DNA of 64,000 nucleotides from Halolactibacillus alkaliphilus (GCF_900115465.1 NZ_FOWN01000011.1:1-64000); one strand, 5' to 3'; shown: positions 16,320 to 25,564, counted from the stretch's first letter. Notes: a model not told the origin generated them from the sequence alone. Numbers and translations: made by a program.

Positions 16320-19300
16320 ATGAAACAAAAAACAGCAGCTTTAATGATTATGGTCTTTATGATGTTCTTATTTATTGCACCATCTCCATCCATGACAAAA
16401 GTAGAGGCATCAGAATGGGAGCTTACGTTCGAAGATAATTTTGATGGAGATTCATTAGATAAATCAAAGTGGTCATATGATATAGGAAATGGTTTTTATC
16501 AAGAGGATGGTTCGTTTATTTCCGGGTGGGGTAATGAAGAATTACAATCTTATCAAAAAGAAAATGTTCGAGTTGAAGACGGTAAACTTATACTCGAAGC
16601 GCGTGAAGAAGAAGTATCTGACGACCAGGGTACATACAATTACACGTCAGGAAAGATTCATACAAAAGGGAAGTTTAAGCAGACATATGGTCGATTTGAA
16701 GCGAAAATGTCTTTACCTGAAGGACAAGGTTTTTGGCCTGCATTTTGGATGATGCCAGAAGAGGATATTTACGGTGGTTGGGCAGCTTCTGGAGAAATTG
16801 ATATTATGGAAAATGCCGGTGGTACACCAACTAAAATTGGTGGCGCTATTCACTACGGTTCACAGTGGCCTAATAATACTTATACAGCAAAAGATTATTA
16901 CTTCCCAGAAGGACAAGATATCACTGATATGAATGTCTATGCTGTTGAATGGGAGCCAGGAGAGATTCGTTGGTATGTGAACGATCATCTTTATCAAACG
17001 CTAAACAATTGGTCATCAAAAGATGGCAGTAATCCAGCAAAATTTGCTTATCCAGCACCATTTGATCAGGACTTTTATTTGATATTAAATTTAGCAGTAG
17101 GTGGCTGGTATGGAGGAAAACCTAATGATGATACCGTCTTTCCTAGCGCTGTTGAAGTAGAGTACGTAAGGGCGTACCAAAGATCAGGTTATCCTGAACC
17201 AGAAGAGCCTGCATTTGAAGCAGAAGAACTACCTGATGATGCAAAGGAAGCTATCGACGGAAACTATGTCTACGATATGACTTACAGTAAAGGATTCCAA
17301 AAACATATGACGCATGAGGATGTCGCAAATAAATGGGATGCGATAAACTGGAATTTTTTAACTTTAGGTGATTTTGGTGGAGAAGGTTCGATTAGTACAG
17401 AGGCGATTAACGAGGATACATTTGCTCGTATAGATATCTCAAAACCAGGAAACCAAACCTATTCGCTCCAACTCATTCAAAACGTCCCATTAGGTAAAGG
17501 ACGCTATTATAAATTGAGTTTTGATGCGAAGGCTGAAGCTAATCGTTCAATAAACGTTAAAATTGGTGGGGGCGAAGCGAGAGGATGGACAGCTTATTCG
17601 CCAAATGCGGATTACGCATTAACGACCGAGGCAAACAGGTACGAAATGGTCTTCCAAATGCAACACGAGACAGACGCAGCAGCACGTCTAGAATTCAATG
17701 TTGGGAATAATGGACAAGGTGTTTCGATTGGTAATGTTGTATTAGAAGAAGTGTCTCCAGTGGACCCGTTTAATGAAAATGATTCAAAACGTCCGCTACC
17801 CAATGGTAATCATGTGTATAACGGCACATTCGACCAAGGGACAATGGACCGGTTAACTTATTGGCATGTAGATACGAATGATGCTGAAGTCAATGCTTAT
17901 GTGCCGGCAGATATACGTCAATTTGTAGCAGAAATCATCGATGGTGGTGATAACAAAGAAGCGATAACGTTAAGACAAAAAGGTATTCAATTAACAGCAA
18001 CAGATGAATACAAATTAAGCTTTAAAGCTAAAGCCAAAGCAAGTCGTGAGATTCAAGTAGGGTTGATGAGTGAAGATGGTACTGTTGAGTATGCGTTAGA
18101 GCCTGTCACATTAGCTGATGAATTTTCTGAATATGTCGTGAATTTTACTATGGCACAGCCGGAAGATTTAAACAGTCAACTTGTCTTTTTCTTAGGTGGC
18201 AATGACCAAGACGTGGTGTTAGATAATATTGTGTTAGTGCGCTTAACCAATAATAATACGCGCCTTACTTTAGAGGATCGTTTCCCGTTGCGTAACGGGA
18301 AATTTAATGAGGGGCTAAAATACTTTGACGTGCATAACCATGGTCTATACGAGCCATCATCAGATGCAGCACTAGGTGTCGAAAATGGTATGTTTGTAGC
18401 CGATATTAAAGCGACTGGCTGGGAGCCTTGGCATGTGATGTTGATGCAAAATGCTATGCAGTTTAAAGGCAATCAAACCTATACGTTATCATTTGATGCG
18501 CAGTCAACGATTGAACGTCAAATAGATGTTTCTATTGAAAATATTAGCTATCATCGCTATTTATCAGAAATCGTTACAGTCACACCAGAAGAAGAAACAT
18601 TTAGTTTTACATTTACGATGCCTCAAGATGATAGCGTAGATATTAAGTTTTTACTAGGTGCTATTGAAGAGGTTACAAATCTTCCAGAGCATCAAGTGAA
18701 AATAGATAATATCTTATTAGAAATAGAAGGGTCAAGCGCAGAAGCCTTCCTATTGACTAATGGTGACTTTGCCGCTGATTTTGCTGATTGGACCACACAT
18801 AATCAAGGTAACTATGGTGATAATCCATCTCAAGCGCAATTTACTGTTGAAGACGGTATGGCGAAGATTACAGTCGAACATGCTGGCTTGAATCCTTGGG
18901 ATATTTCACTATCACAAGAAGAAAAAGTAGTCAAAGAAGGCGGAAATTATACGATCTCATTTGATGCTTATGCAACGACGGCACGTGAGATCGAAGCTGT
19001 AATTGATAATGGAGCACCGGGAGGCTATCACCGTTATCTTAATGAGAAGGTAGCATTGACGCCAGAGCGTCAATCTTACAGCTTTGATATAACAATACCA
19101 AAAGATGATATTGTTGGACTTAAATTCTTATTAGGTGCTCTTACCGGTGTACCAGAAGATGCGCACGATATCATTATCGACAATGTACGTTTTGAAGTTT
19201 CAGGAGTACGGGAGTATCTATATGGATTGGAGGCTTCAAGTGAAGCGCCAGGAGAAGATGACACCGTTAGCGTTGAAGATAATGACGTTGACAAAGTAGA

Positions 19301-20051
19301 ACAAACCCAAAAGCTTGTCATTGTTATCACAGATGAAAAAGTGACGAAGGTGACCCTTTCTTCTCAACAAATTGAGCAATTACAAGCAAAAGATGCCACG
19401 ATTATTATAAAAAAATTAGGGGTTGAAGTAGAGTTATCGTCTCATAACTTAAATGGTGACATTATCATTGAATTATCACCGAGCACTGCTGCAGGATTGA
19501 CGCACCAAGACGTTGCGTTGAGTGATATTGTTAGTTTTACAATCAGTGAAAATGGCGCACCTAAAACAACATTTACGATGCCTGTGACGTTACGTTTTGC
19601 TCTGAACACTGAAGATTTAGATACTTCAACACTCGGTGTATACTATTTTAATCCTGAATCAGCGACATGGGAGCTTGTCGGTGGAACATATAGTGAGGGT
19701 ATGGTGGTCGTTGACGTTGATCATTTTAGTACATTCGCTGTGTTTAACGCAGGGGCATTTGATCAAGATACACCAGACGAAGATCTAACAGGTGATACAC
19801 CAGGTGAAGAAGGCCAAGGTGAAGACCCAACAGGTAATACACCAGGTGAAGAAGGTCAAGACGAAGACCCAACAGGTGATACATCAGGTGAAGAAAACGA
19901 AAGCCCATCAAATGAAGATGTGACAATGAATGAAGTATCAGAGATGGGTGAACATCAATTACCGAGTACAGCAACAAATATTTACCTGCTCCTTCTTGCA
20001 GGTGCTATGTTATTAATGATGAGTGGTACGGTGCTTGTTTTTCATAAGTAA
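16320..20051 (+). CDS. Secreted wall-anchored GH16 endo-beta-glucanase with CBM-like modules
   Basis: 1243 residues. The signal peptide (about 1-30) has a likely cut after 'KVEA'. The GH16 catalytic domain (about 31-290) has the intact motif 'GEIDIMEN': Glu159 nucleophile, Asp161 and Glu164 acid/base. Four similar beta-sandwich modules follow (about 310-480, 490-645, 655-805, 815-965), with repeats such as 'YKLSFDAKAEANRSINV', 'YTLSFDAQSTIERQIDV' and 'YTISFDAYATTAREIEA'; these look like CBM4/9-type glucan-binding modules. A further beta-rich domain (about 1000-1140), a PGEEGQ/DPTG repeat linker, LPSTA (1214-1218), a membrane helix and a short basic tail end the protein. It should cut extracellular beta-1,3(-1,4)-glucan and present the fragments to the adjacent importer. 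The LPxTA signal suits a class D-type sortase; no sortase gene is in the window. Confidence 0.9.
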   Translation: MKQKTAALMIMVFMMFLFIAPSPSMTKVEASEWELTFEDNFDGDSLDKSKWSYDIGNGFYQEDGSFISGWGNEELQSYQKENVRVEDGKLILEAREEEVSDDQGTYNYTSGKIHTKGKFKQTYGRFEAKMSLPEGQGFWPAFWMMPEEDIYGGWAASGEIDIMENAGGTPTKIGGAIHYGSQWPNNTYTAKDYYFPEGQDITDMNVYAVEWEPGEIRWYVNDHLYQTLNNWSSKDGSNPAKFAYPAPFDQDFYLILNLAVGGWYGGKPNDDTVFPSAVEVEYVRAYQRSGYPEPEEPAFEAEELPDDAKEAIDGNYVYDMTYSKGFQKHMTHEDVANKWDAINWNFLTLGDFGGEGSISTEAINEDTFARIDISKPGNQTYSLQLIQNVPLGKGRYYKLSFDAKAEANRSINVKIGGGEARGWTAYSPNADYALTTEANRYEMVFQMQHETDAAARLEFNVGNNGQGVSIGNVVLEEVSPVDPFNENDSKRPLPNGNHVYNGTFDQGTMDRLTYWHVDTNDAEVNAYVPADIRQFVAEIIDGGDNKEAITLRQKGIQLTATDEYKLSFKAKAKASREIQVGLMSEDGTVEYALEPVTLADEFSEYVVNFTMAQPEDLNSQLVFFLGGNDQDVVLDNIVLVRLTNNNTRLTLEDRFPLRNGKFNEGLKYFDVHNHGLYEPSSDAALGVENGMFVADIKATGWEPWHVMLMQNAMQFKGNQTYTLSFDAQSTIERQIDVSIENISYHRYLSEIVTVTPEEETFSFTFTMPQDDSVDIKFLLGAIEEVTNLPEHQVKIDNILLEIEGSSAEAFLLTNGDFAADFADWTTHNQGNYGDNPSQAQFTVEDGMAKITVEHAGLNPWDISLSQEEKVVKEGGNYTISFDAYATTAREIEAVIDNGAPGGYHRYLNEKVALTPERQSYSFDITIPKDDIVGLKFLLGALTGVPEDAHDIIIDNVRFEVSGVREYLYGLEASSEAPGEDDTVSVEDNDVDKVEQTQKLVIVITDEKVTKVTLSSQQIEQLQAKDATIIIKKLGVEVELSSHNLNGDIIIELSPSTAAGLTHQDVALSDIVSFTISENGAPKTTFTMPVTLRFALNTEDLDTSTLGVYYFNPESATWELVGGTYSEGMVVVDVDHFSTFAVFNAGAFDQDTPDEDLTGDTPGEEGQGEDPTGNTPGEEGQDEDPTGDTSGEENESPSNEDVTMNEVSEMGEHQLPSTATNIYLLLLAGAMLLMMSGTVLVFHK
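19787..19900 (+). repeat. 42-bp tandem repeat in the GH16 linker
   Basis: Units at 19787-19828, 19829-19870 and a partial copy at 19871-19900 encode PTGxTxGEEGQxED-type peptides that form the acidic wall-spanning linker. Copy number probably varies between strains. Confidence 0.85.
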
Positions 20052-20098
20052 CGAGAAAAATAGTCAAGACCACATGTATCAATAGTTACAGAGTGATA

Positions 20099-20127
20099 AG
20101 CGGCTACTTACATAGTAGTCGCTTTTT
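20099..20127 (+). terminator. Terminator after GH16
   Basis: AGCGGCTACT (20099-20108) pairs with AGTAGTCGCT (20114-20123, one G-U) around 5 nt, followed by TTTTT. Confidence 0.88.
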
Positions 20128-20155
20128 CACGTGATTAACATAGACTAACAAGCCA

Positions 20156-20209
20156 TTGACAAACATTCAAATGAAGATTAAAATGACATTAATCAAATGA
20201 ACGTTTGAA
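20156..20209 (+). promoter_or_regulatory. cadC promoter and CadC-type operator
   Basis: TTGACA (20156-20161), a 17-bp spacer and TAAAAT (20179-20184). The palindrome TCAAATGAACGTTTGA (20193-20208) follows at the transcription start and resembles CadC/ArsR operators (TCAAA...TTTGA). A related TTCAAATGAA lies in the spacer at 20166-20175. Derepression by metal binding to the gene product just downstream is expected. Confidence 0.82.
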
Positions 20210-20223
20210 TAAGGAGTGTAACG

Positions 20224-20604
20224 ATGACTGAAAAAACAAAAGAGATCTGTGATGTAGCTGTTTTTAATGAAGATAAAGTATATCGGGTAAAGGAAATGGT
20301 AGAGAGTGAGAATATATTAGCGGTGAGTGAAATGTTTAAAGCACTATGTGATGAGACGCGACTAAAAATAGCCTATGCCTTGACGCAAGAAGCTAAACTG
20401 TGTGTATGTGATGTTGCTCATATCATTGGCTCATCAACAGCCACAGCCTCACACCATTTAAGACACCTAAAAAAACTGGGGCTCGCAAAAAGTTCTAAAG
20501 AAGGCAAACAAGTCTATTATCAGTTAGATGACGATCATGTTAAGACGCTCATTACGATTGGTTTAGTACATCAGAAAGAGGTAGAAAAACGTGAAGACAG
20601 CTGA
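20224..20604 (+). CDS. cadC: ArsR/SmtB-family metal-sensing repressor (CadC type)
   Basis: 126 residues, winged helix. The N-terminal extension carries Cys9 ('KEICDV'), and the alpha-3 helix has 'LCVCD' with Cys60 and Cys62: the alpha3N Cys site that binds Cd, Pb or Bi in CadC. 'SSTATASHHLRHLKKLGLA' is the DNA-recognition region. It overlaps the next gene, an exporting P1B-ATPase, by 14 bp, so it almost certainly controls metal efflux from the promoter at 20156. The exact metal range is not readable from sequence. Confidence 0.92.
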   Translation: MTEKTKEICDVAVFNEDKVYRVKEMVESENILAVSEMFKALCDETRLKIAYALTQEAKLCVCDVAHIIGSSTATASHHLRHLKKLGLAKSSKEGKQVYYQLDDDHVKTLITIGLVHQKEVEKREDS

Positions 20605-22729
20605 TCAAATGGAAAATCACACATACCGTGTCAAAGGTTTTTCTTGTGCCAGTTGTGCCAAGACTTTCGAGAATAATGTTAAGGATTTACCTGGTGTGAT
20701 CGATGCACGTGTTAATTTTGGTGCATCGAAAATTACGGTCACTGGTCATACGTCGCTTCAGGCATTAGAAAAAGCAGGGGAATTTGAAGGGCTTAAGCTC
20801 ACAGTGGATGGAACGAGAAAAGATCAGGTTTCTGCTGATGAAAAAGAAGTGGTCCCGTGGTTTAAGCAATATGAAACGGAGCTATTTGGTCTCATATTTC
20901 TATTGTTAGGTATTGTGTCGAGTGTAATGAGTGGTCATAGTCATCCAATGACGGCTTTATTAGTTGTCATTTCGAGTGCTGTTTTAGGTTTCCAATTATT
21001 TAAAGTAGGGATTAAAAACTTGAGGCGCTTTGTTTTTGATATGCGCACATTAATGACGGTGGCCGTCTTCGGAGGGGTATTAATTGGTGAATGGCTAGAA
21101 GTGGGTATTGTCGTTATGTTGTTTCGTGTAAGTGAATTACTTGAAGGATATTCTATGGACCGCGCCCGTAAATCCATAGCCTCTTTGATTGATATGGCAC
21201 CATCTAAGGCACAGATTAGGCGAGTAGATGGGGATGAAATGTTCGACGTCGATGCGATTAATATCGGTGATGTGATGGTCGTTAAACCAGGAGAAAAACT
21301 TGCGATGGATGGCGTGATTATTGAAGGGCAATCCTTGATTAACCAAGCAGCTATTACGGGTGAAAGTCTTCCAGAAGAAAAGTCTGTGGGTGATGATGTT
21401 TATGCTGGGACGCTAAATACAGATGGGTTATTGTTAGTAAGTGTCACAAAGCGCGTCGAGGATACAACGTTACAAAAAATCATTCATTTAGTAGAAGAAG
21501 CACAAGCGGAAAAAGCGCCAGCTGAGCGCTTTATTGACGGTTTTGCCAGAGTATATACACCGATTATTATGCTCATTAGTTTATTGGTGATGATTGTGCC
21601 GCCATTGTTTTTTAGTCAAGACGTTTCTTTATGGTTTTATCAAGGACTTGCTATATTAATTGTCGGTTGTCCATGTGCTCTTGTTGTTTCAACACCTATT
21701 TCTATCGTTTCAGCGATTGGAAATGCCGCAAAACAAGGTGTATTAATTAAAGGTGGTGTGCATTTAGAAACGCTCGGTAGAATCAAAGTAATGGCCTTTG
21801 ATAAAACAGGCACATTAACCAAAGGTGAGCCGTTTGTGACGGATGTTCACCTTATAGACCAAAGTGTATCAGAAATTGATGTTATGACGCTTATTTATGG
21901 ATTGGAGAAGGACTCAACGCATCCGTTAGCCAAAGCACTTACAACGAAAGCCTCTGAGTATACGCTCAGTAAGACGGGTATGACAGAGATGACAGAGATT
22001 ATGTCTTTACCCGGTCGCGGTATTCAAGGAAAGCAAAACGGCATCCCGTGTGCTGTTCAAAGTCCTAAAAATGTTCTATCAGCTTTAACGCCTGAGATTA
22101 AGACGGCGATTCATACATTGGAATCAAAAGGCAAGACAGTTGTCGTTGTGACGAAAGATTCTCAACCCCTGGCCTATCTTGCGATAGCTGATGAAATAAG
22201 AGACACGGCAAAAGAAACTTTGCGACATCTACACAACTTAGGTATAAAAGATACGATTATGTTAACAGGGGATAATCACCGAGCTGCAGAAGATATTGCT
22301 TCACAGCTAGGTATTGATCAGGTACGGTCTGAATTATTACCTGAAGATAAATTGACGGTTATTGATCAGCTAGTAAAGGATTATCACTATGTGGCGATGG
22401 TAGGTGATGGTGTTAATGATGCGCCTGCCATGGCGAAAGCTAGTGTAGGGATTGCTATGGGGGCTAAAGGAACAGATACCGCCCTTGAAACAGCCGATCT
22501 TGCTCTTATGGCTGATGACTTAACCACTTTACCTTTTACTGTTCGTTTAAGCAGAAAAACTTTGCGCATCATAAAAGCAAATGTGACCTTTTCACTGTTA
22601 ATTAAGCTATTGGCTCTTATGCTAGTGATCCCAGGTTGGCTGACGTTGTGGCTTGCTATTATATCTGATATTGGAGCCACTTTATTAGTGTCTCTTAATA
22701 GTATGCGATTATTAAAGCTAAAGCCGTAG
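20591..22729 (+). CDS. cadA: Cd/Zn/Pb-exporting P1B-type ATPase
   Basis: 712 residues, standard for CadA/ZntA. The N-terminal heavy-metal domain has 'FSCASCAKTFENNV' (CxxC, about 15-28), followed by membrane helices, the A-domain 'TGESLPEEK', the ion-binding 'VGCPCALVVSTP' (CPC in the transmembrane path), the phosphorylation site 'DKTGTLTKG' with Asp404, and the hinge 'GDGVNDAPAMAKASVGIAMG'. CPC is the Zn/Cd/Pb-group signature (P1B-2). The start is GTG at 20591 with GAGGT upstream, inside the end of cadC: translational coupling. No terminator was seen after the stop, and 22730-23012 holds no gene. Confidence 0.94.
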   Translation: MKTADQMENHTYRVKGFSCASCAKTFENNVKDLPGVIDARVNFGASKITVTGHTSLQALEKAGEFEGLKLTVDGTRKDQVSADEKEVVPWFKQYETELFGLIFLLLGIVSSVMSGHSHPMTALLVVISSAVLGFQLFKVGIKNLRRFVFDMRTLMTVAVFGGVLIGEWLEVGIVVMLFRVSELLEGYSMDRARKSIASLIDMAPSKAQIRRVDGDEMFDVDAINIGDVMVVKPGEKLAMDGVIIEGQSLINQAAITGESLPEEKSVGDDVYAGTLNTDGLLLVSVTKRVEDTTLQKIIHLVEEAQAEKAPAERFIDGFARVYTPIIMLISLLVMIVPPLFFSQDVSLWFYQGLAILIVGCPCALVVSTPISIVSAIGNAAKQGVLIKGGVHLETLGRIKVMAFDKTGTLTKGEPFVTDVHLIDQSVSEIDVMTLIYGLEKDSTHPLAKALTTKASEYTLSKTGMTEMTEIMSLPGRGIQGKQNGIPCAVQSPKNVLSALTPEIKTAIHTLESKGKTVVVVTKDSQPLAYLAIADEIRDTAKETLRHLHNLGIKDTIMLTGDNHRAAEDIASQLGIDQVRSELLPEDKLTVIDQLVKDYHYVAMVGDGVNDAPAMAKASVGIAMGAKGTDTALETADLALMADDLTTLPFTVRLSRKTLRIIKANVTFSLLIKLLALMLVIPGWLTLWLAIISDIGATLLVSLNSMRLLKLKP

Positions 22730-23012
22730 ATATGGCAATATAAATAGCTCTTAGTTAGTTTTTAGGCGGGGTCTTTCAATGAATTAATGCTTCTAAGATT
22801 ATGCAATTTTGTATAAGACATTTAACTATAGCGGAGGCATTACTTTCCTGAATCATGTCCACCTAAAACTATAGGCTTATTTCCGGTAGTACGTACTTTG
22901 AAGAAATGTGTCAATATTCCCTCCTTATACCGGTGTATGTCATTTAGAAAAAGGGAAAAGTATAAGTAGAATATGGAGTATATCGTATTCATTTAAAAAG
23001 GGGGGCTTATAA

Positions 23013-23942
23013 ATGAGAAAGCTAGGGATAGCATGTCTGATGTTACTGATAACACTTGTTGCATGTAATACGACAGAAGATACAGATGACCCTGCGACAG
23101 ATACACGACCAGATGAGGCGATTGAAGAACCTGAGGACGGCGGATCAATGGATGAAGAAACAGGTGAAGACAGTAGCAATGATGACCCGCTCTATACAGA
23201 AGTTAGTTACGACACAGTAATACCCGTGGTCACCTATGTTTTTAGTGACGACGATGAGATGATGCTGATAGCTTTAATGACTAAAGAAGAGGTTTTAGAC
23301 AATGAATCCGCATTGATGATAAGTTTAACTGAAAGTGACCAAACAACGACCAACGCGTTTAGTCAGCTAGATGCGGTGGAGATATCAGGCGGTGAAGCGA
23401 CACTTAAATTTACTGGGCCACAACCATTTGTCTCGCTTGCTTCAACCGAACATATGATATTAGATCACATGTTCAAGCAACTGGGTGCCTTGTACAATAT
23501 CGCCACGTTTAATTTCGTGGTTGATGGAGAAAGTGGGATTGATTATGGTCAAGTTGGCTTTATAGAATCGCTTCCTGTTGAATCTTTAGATGTTACTGGA
23601 GTGGTTCAAGTGACAGACGAGGCGTTATTAGAAGGACTTGACGGGCCCATCTTTCGTCCAATGCGTGATATGGTCACACTCCAGTTAGCGACATTTAAAG
23701 CAGCTGTTGAGAAGACGGTTAATTTTAAAGGGCCACAAGGTTATCGGAACGTATTTGAGGGAATTGAAATCATCGATATACAGGAAGATGGTTCAACAGT
23801 AGATGTGCTCATCAAGGGCGAAGTGGCAGAGGAAGAGGCATTATTTCATGCGTTAGCTATTATGGCCGCGCCATTTGATTTTGAGACAGTTAACGTTATT
23901 GATGAGGTTGCCATGACAAAAACAATGATAGCGCTCTACTAA
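23013..23942 (+). CDS. Lipoprotein with GerMN-like region
   Basis: 309 residues. The signal peptide has the lipobox 'TLVAC' with Cys18, then an acidic tether (about 20-60). A section around 145-200 ('FVSLASTEHMILDHMFKQLG...FNFVVDGESGIDYGQ') resembles the GerMN domain found in GerM and LpqB-type lipoproteins. This is inference from pattern, and the rest is not recognised. The function is therefore unknown; a wall-side protein-interaction role is typical of GerMN proteins. GGGGGG lies 7 nt before the ATG. The preceding 283 bp are gene-free. Confidence 0.6.
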   Translation: MRKLGIACLMLLITLVACNTTEDTDDPATDTRPDEAIEEPEDGGSMDEETGEDSSNDDPLYTEVSYDTVIPVVTYVFSDDDEMMLIALMTKEEVLDNESALMISLTESDQTTTNAFSQLDAVEISGGEATLKFTGPQPFVSLASTEHMILDHMFKQLGALYNIATFNFVVDGESGIDYGQVGFIESLPVESLDVTGVVQVTDEALLEGLDGPIFRPMRDMVTLQLATFKAAVEKTVNFKGPQGYRNVFEGIEIIDIQEDGSTVDVLIKGEVAEEEALFHALAIMAAPFDFETVNVIDEVAMTKTMIALY

Positions 23943-23944
23943 AC

Positions 23945-24052
23945 AAAAAAAGCCACAAGGCAGAGGGCACTCTAAAATGGACCCTAAAGATGGAGACTTT
24001 TTAGTGTGTCCATTCTTTAGGGGCCATTTTAATCTGTATCTTGTGGCTTTTT
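23945..24052. terminator. Bidirectional terminator with a nested palindrome in its loop
   Basis: The outer stem pairs AAAAAGCCACAAG (23947-23959) with CTTGTGGCTTTTT (24040-24052), and T runs on both strands end the two convergent lipoprotein genes. Its 80-nt loop holds a second long inverted repeat, 23973-23994 against 24009-24031, with about 20 of 22 positions pairing. The inner element looks like a small palindromic insertion. Confidence 0.75.
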
Positions 24053-24086
24053 CAAAAATTATCGGAATGTATAAAAACACCAGTTG

Positions 24087-24581
24087 TCAATTAAATAAAT
24101 CAGTGATAGCGCCTGTTTCTGGATCAACGAGGTACCAACCATATGTTGCGGTGTGGGTAGCTCCTTCACCGTTATCAACGACTTCAAAGACTTGAATTCT
24201 GTAGTGACCATTGTCATCAGTCCCATCGAAAAGGTAATTCATTTCCATGTAGAGCCCTTCAGCTTCTAAATACTCTTTTACTAAACGAACGGCATCATCT
24301 GAAGAATAACGGCCACCTTCTTCTGAAGTGGGTTGATCTGAAGTGTCATCTTCAGTTTCGTCATGTGAATCGTTACTGTCCTCAGTTACACTGTTATTAC
24401 CGGTGGATGTCTCATTGGATGTGTCGCTTTCATCGCTGTTGGTTGATTCATTATCCGATGGTGTCTCTGTGTGTTCATCTGCTATTTCGTCAATAGATTC
24501 ATCAACGGTATCGGTATCTTTGTTGCAGGCAGTTAGCAGTAAACCGAAAATAATTAATATGTAAGTTAGGTGTTTCATCAT
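24087..24581 (-). CDS. Small acidic lipoprotein of unknown function
   Basis: 164 residues. The signal peptide ends in the lipobox 'LLTAC' (Cys19). Residues 20-90 are a low-complexity Asp/Glu/Ser/Thr tether, and a small C-terminal domain (about 92-164) contains 'AVRLVKEYLEAEG', 'HYRIQVFEVVDNG' and 'YLVDPETGAITDLF'. The last is a PepSY/YycH-like ending seen in several small Firmicute lipoproteins, but no family is assigned with confidence. Two adjacent ATGs follow GGGGGAA; either may be used. It is convergent with the lipoprotein at 23013. Confidence 0.6.
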   Translation of the reverse strand: MMKHLTYILIIFGLLLTACNKDTDTVDESIDEIADEHTETPSDNESTNSDESDTSNETSTGNNSVTEDSNDSHDETEDDTSDQPTSEEGGRYSSDDAVRLVKEYLEAEGLYMEMNYLFDGTDDNGHYRIQVFEVVDNGEGATHTATYGWYLVDPETGAITDLFN

Positions 24582-24716
24582 CGTAGTTCCCCCATTTCAT
24601 TAGCTTATTTCATCGTAAGGTGATGAGGAGTGAAAGTCAATATGTATAAGGGTGGATTTCAAAAAGACTGGCTGAAAGTCTTAGAATGAATAATCACAAA
24701 GTAGTAAAATCTGTTG

Positions 24717-24745
24717 TTCTGTTAACAGAAGGTTCGTGCTATAAT
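24717..24745 (+). promoter_or_regulatory. gntR-family gene promoter overlapped by a palindrome
   Basis: The TG-extended -10 TATAAT (24740-24745) lies 17 bp from a -35-like TTCTGT that is the left half of a perfect 14-bp palindrome, TTCTGTTAACAGAA (24717-24730). A protein bound there would block RNA polymerase, which suggests autoregulation or another repressor. Confidence 0.6.
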
Positions 24746-24815
24746 TAAAGTGGTGATGCCGTGAAAGCGCCATCAATAAGAGTGTAATTAAATTGACAGA
24801 AAAGGAGGCACTTTT

Positions 24816-25541
24816 ATGGAGTATAACTACCAAACCCCGCGCTATCTTCTCGTGATTGAACAGATTAAAGAAAAAATTCAAAGTGGTGAACTAGAACCAG
24901 GAGAAAGATTGCCTTCTGAAATGGAATTTTCAAAACAATTACGTGTGTCTCGTAATACATTGCGAGAAGCGTTACGTATATTAGAAGAGGAAAATATCAT
25001 TTTAAGAAAGCATGGTGTGGGTACGTTTGTTAATCGAAAACCACAATTTAAAGGCGGTTTAGAGGAATTATTTAGTATTACGGATATGATTAAGCGAGAA
25101 GGAAAAGAGCCCAGTACAGAGTGGTTATCGACAGGTTATGCCGAACCACACAGTGATGATCGTGAAGAATTAGAGCTTAATGAAGACGAACGTGTTTACT
25201 TGGTTAAGCGCTTGCGTAAAGCTGATGGTGAGCCACTTGTTTATTGTATTGACAAAATGCCTGAACATAAGCTATCAAATGATTTTGAAATTAGAGGCGA
25301 ATCAATTTTTGATGCATTACAACGTGATGCGGGGATTATAATTAGTTACGCAAAAGCTGATATTAACACGATTGGTTACCATCAAGAGATATCGAAAATA
25401 TTAGACTGTGACCGTGATATACCTTTGCTCGTTTTAAAACAAATACATTACGATTTAGATGATCATCCTATCCTTTACTCACTGAATTTCTTCCGATCGG
25501 ATCAAGTAAGTTTTAATGTGTTTAGAAAACGCATGGTATAG
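24816..25541 (+). CDS. GntR-family regulator with UTRA effector domain
   Basis: 241 residues. The winged-helix DNA-binding part (about 8-75) has 'LEPGERLPSEMEFSKQLRVS' followed by RNTLREALRILE. A UTRA ligand domain (about 95-235) makes this the HutC subfamily, which binds small sugars, phosphates or nucleoside-like effectors. AAAAGGAGG precedes the ATG. It is the only regulator near the nucleoside operon, and the element TTGGACGTC occurs just after the gene and twice in the operon's promoter region. It is therefore the best candidate for that operon's repressor, by inference only. Confidence 0.87.
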   Translation: MEYNYQTPRYLLVIEQIKEKIQSGELEPGERLPSEMEFSKQLRVSRNTLREALRILEEENIILRKHGVGTFVNRKPQFKGGLEELFSITDMIKREGKEPSTEWLSTGYAEPHSDDREELELNEDERVYLVKRLRKADGEPLVYCIDKMPEHKLSNDFEIRGESIFDALQRDAGIIISYAKADINTIGYHQEISKILDCDRDIPLLVLKQIHYDLDDHPILYSLNFFRSDQVSFNVFRKRMV

Positions 25542-25555
25542 TATAAGTCAATTGG

Positions 25556-25564
25556 TTGGACGTC
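25556..25564 (+). promoter_or_regulatory. TTGGACGTC element, copy 1
   Basis: The 9-mer TTGGACGTC lies 15 bp after the gntR-family stop. Two further copies lie at 27431 and 27499 around the nucleoside operon promoter. Between convergent genes its role is unclear. Confidence 0.35.

Noticed and set aside
19744-19977. Leu/His-rich minus-strand frame at the end of the GH16 gene
   Set aside because: It is the complement of the 42-bp linker repeat.
22730-23012. Possible small gene between cadA and the lipoprotein gene
   Set aside because: No frame with a ribosome binding site and no clear terminator; left as plain intergenic DNA.
23977-24195. 72-residue plus-strand frame
   Set aside because: It arises from the palindrome and terminator and runs antisense to the small lipoprotein gene.
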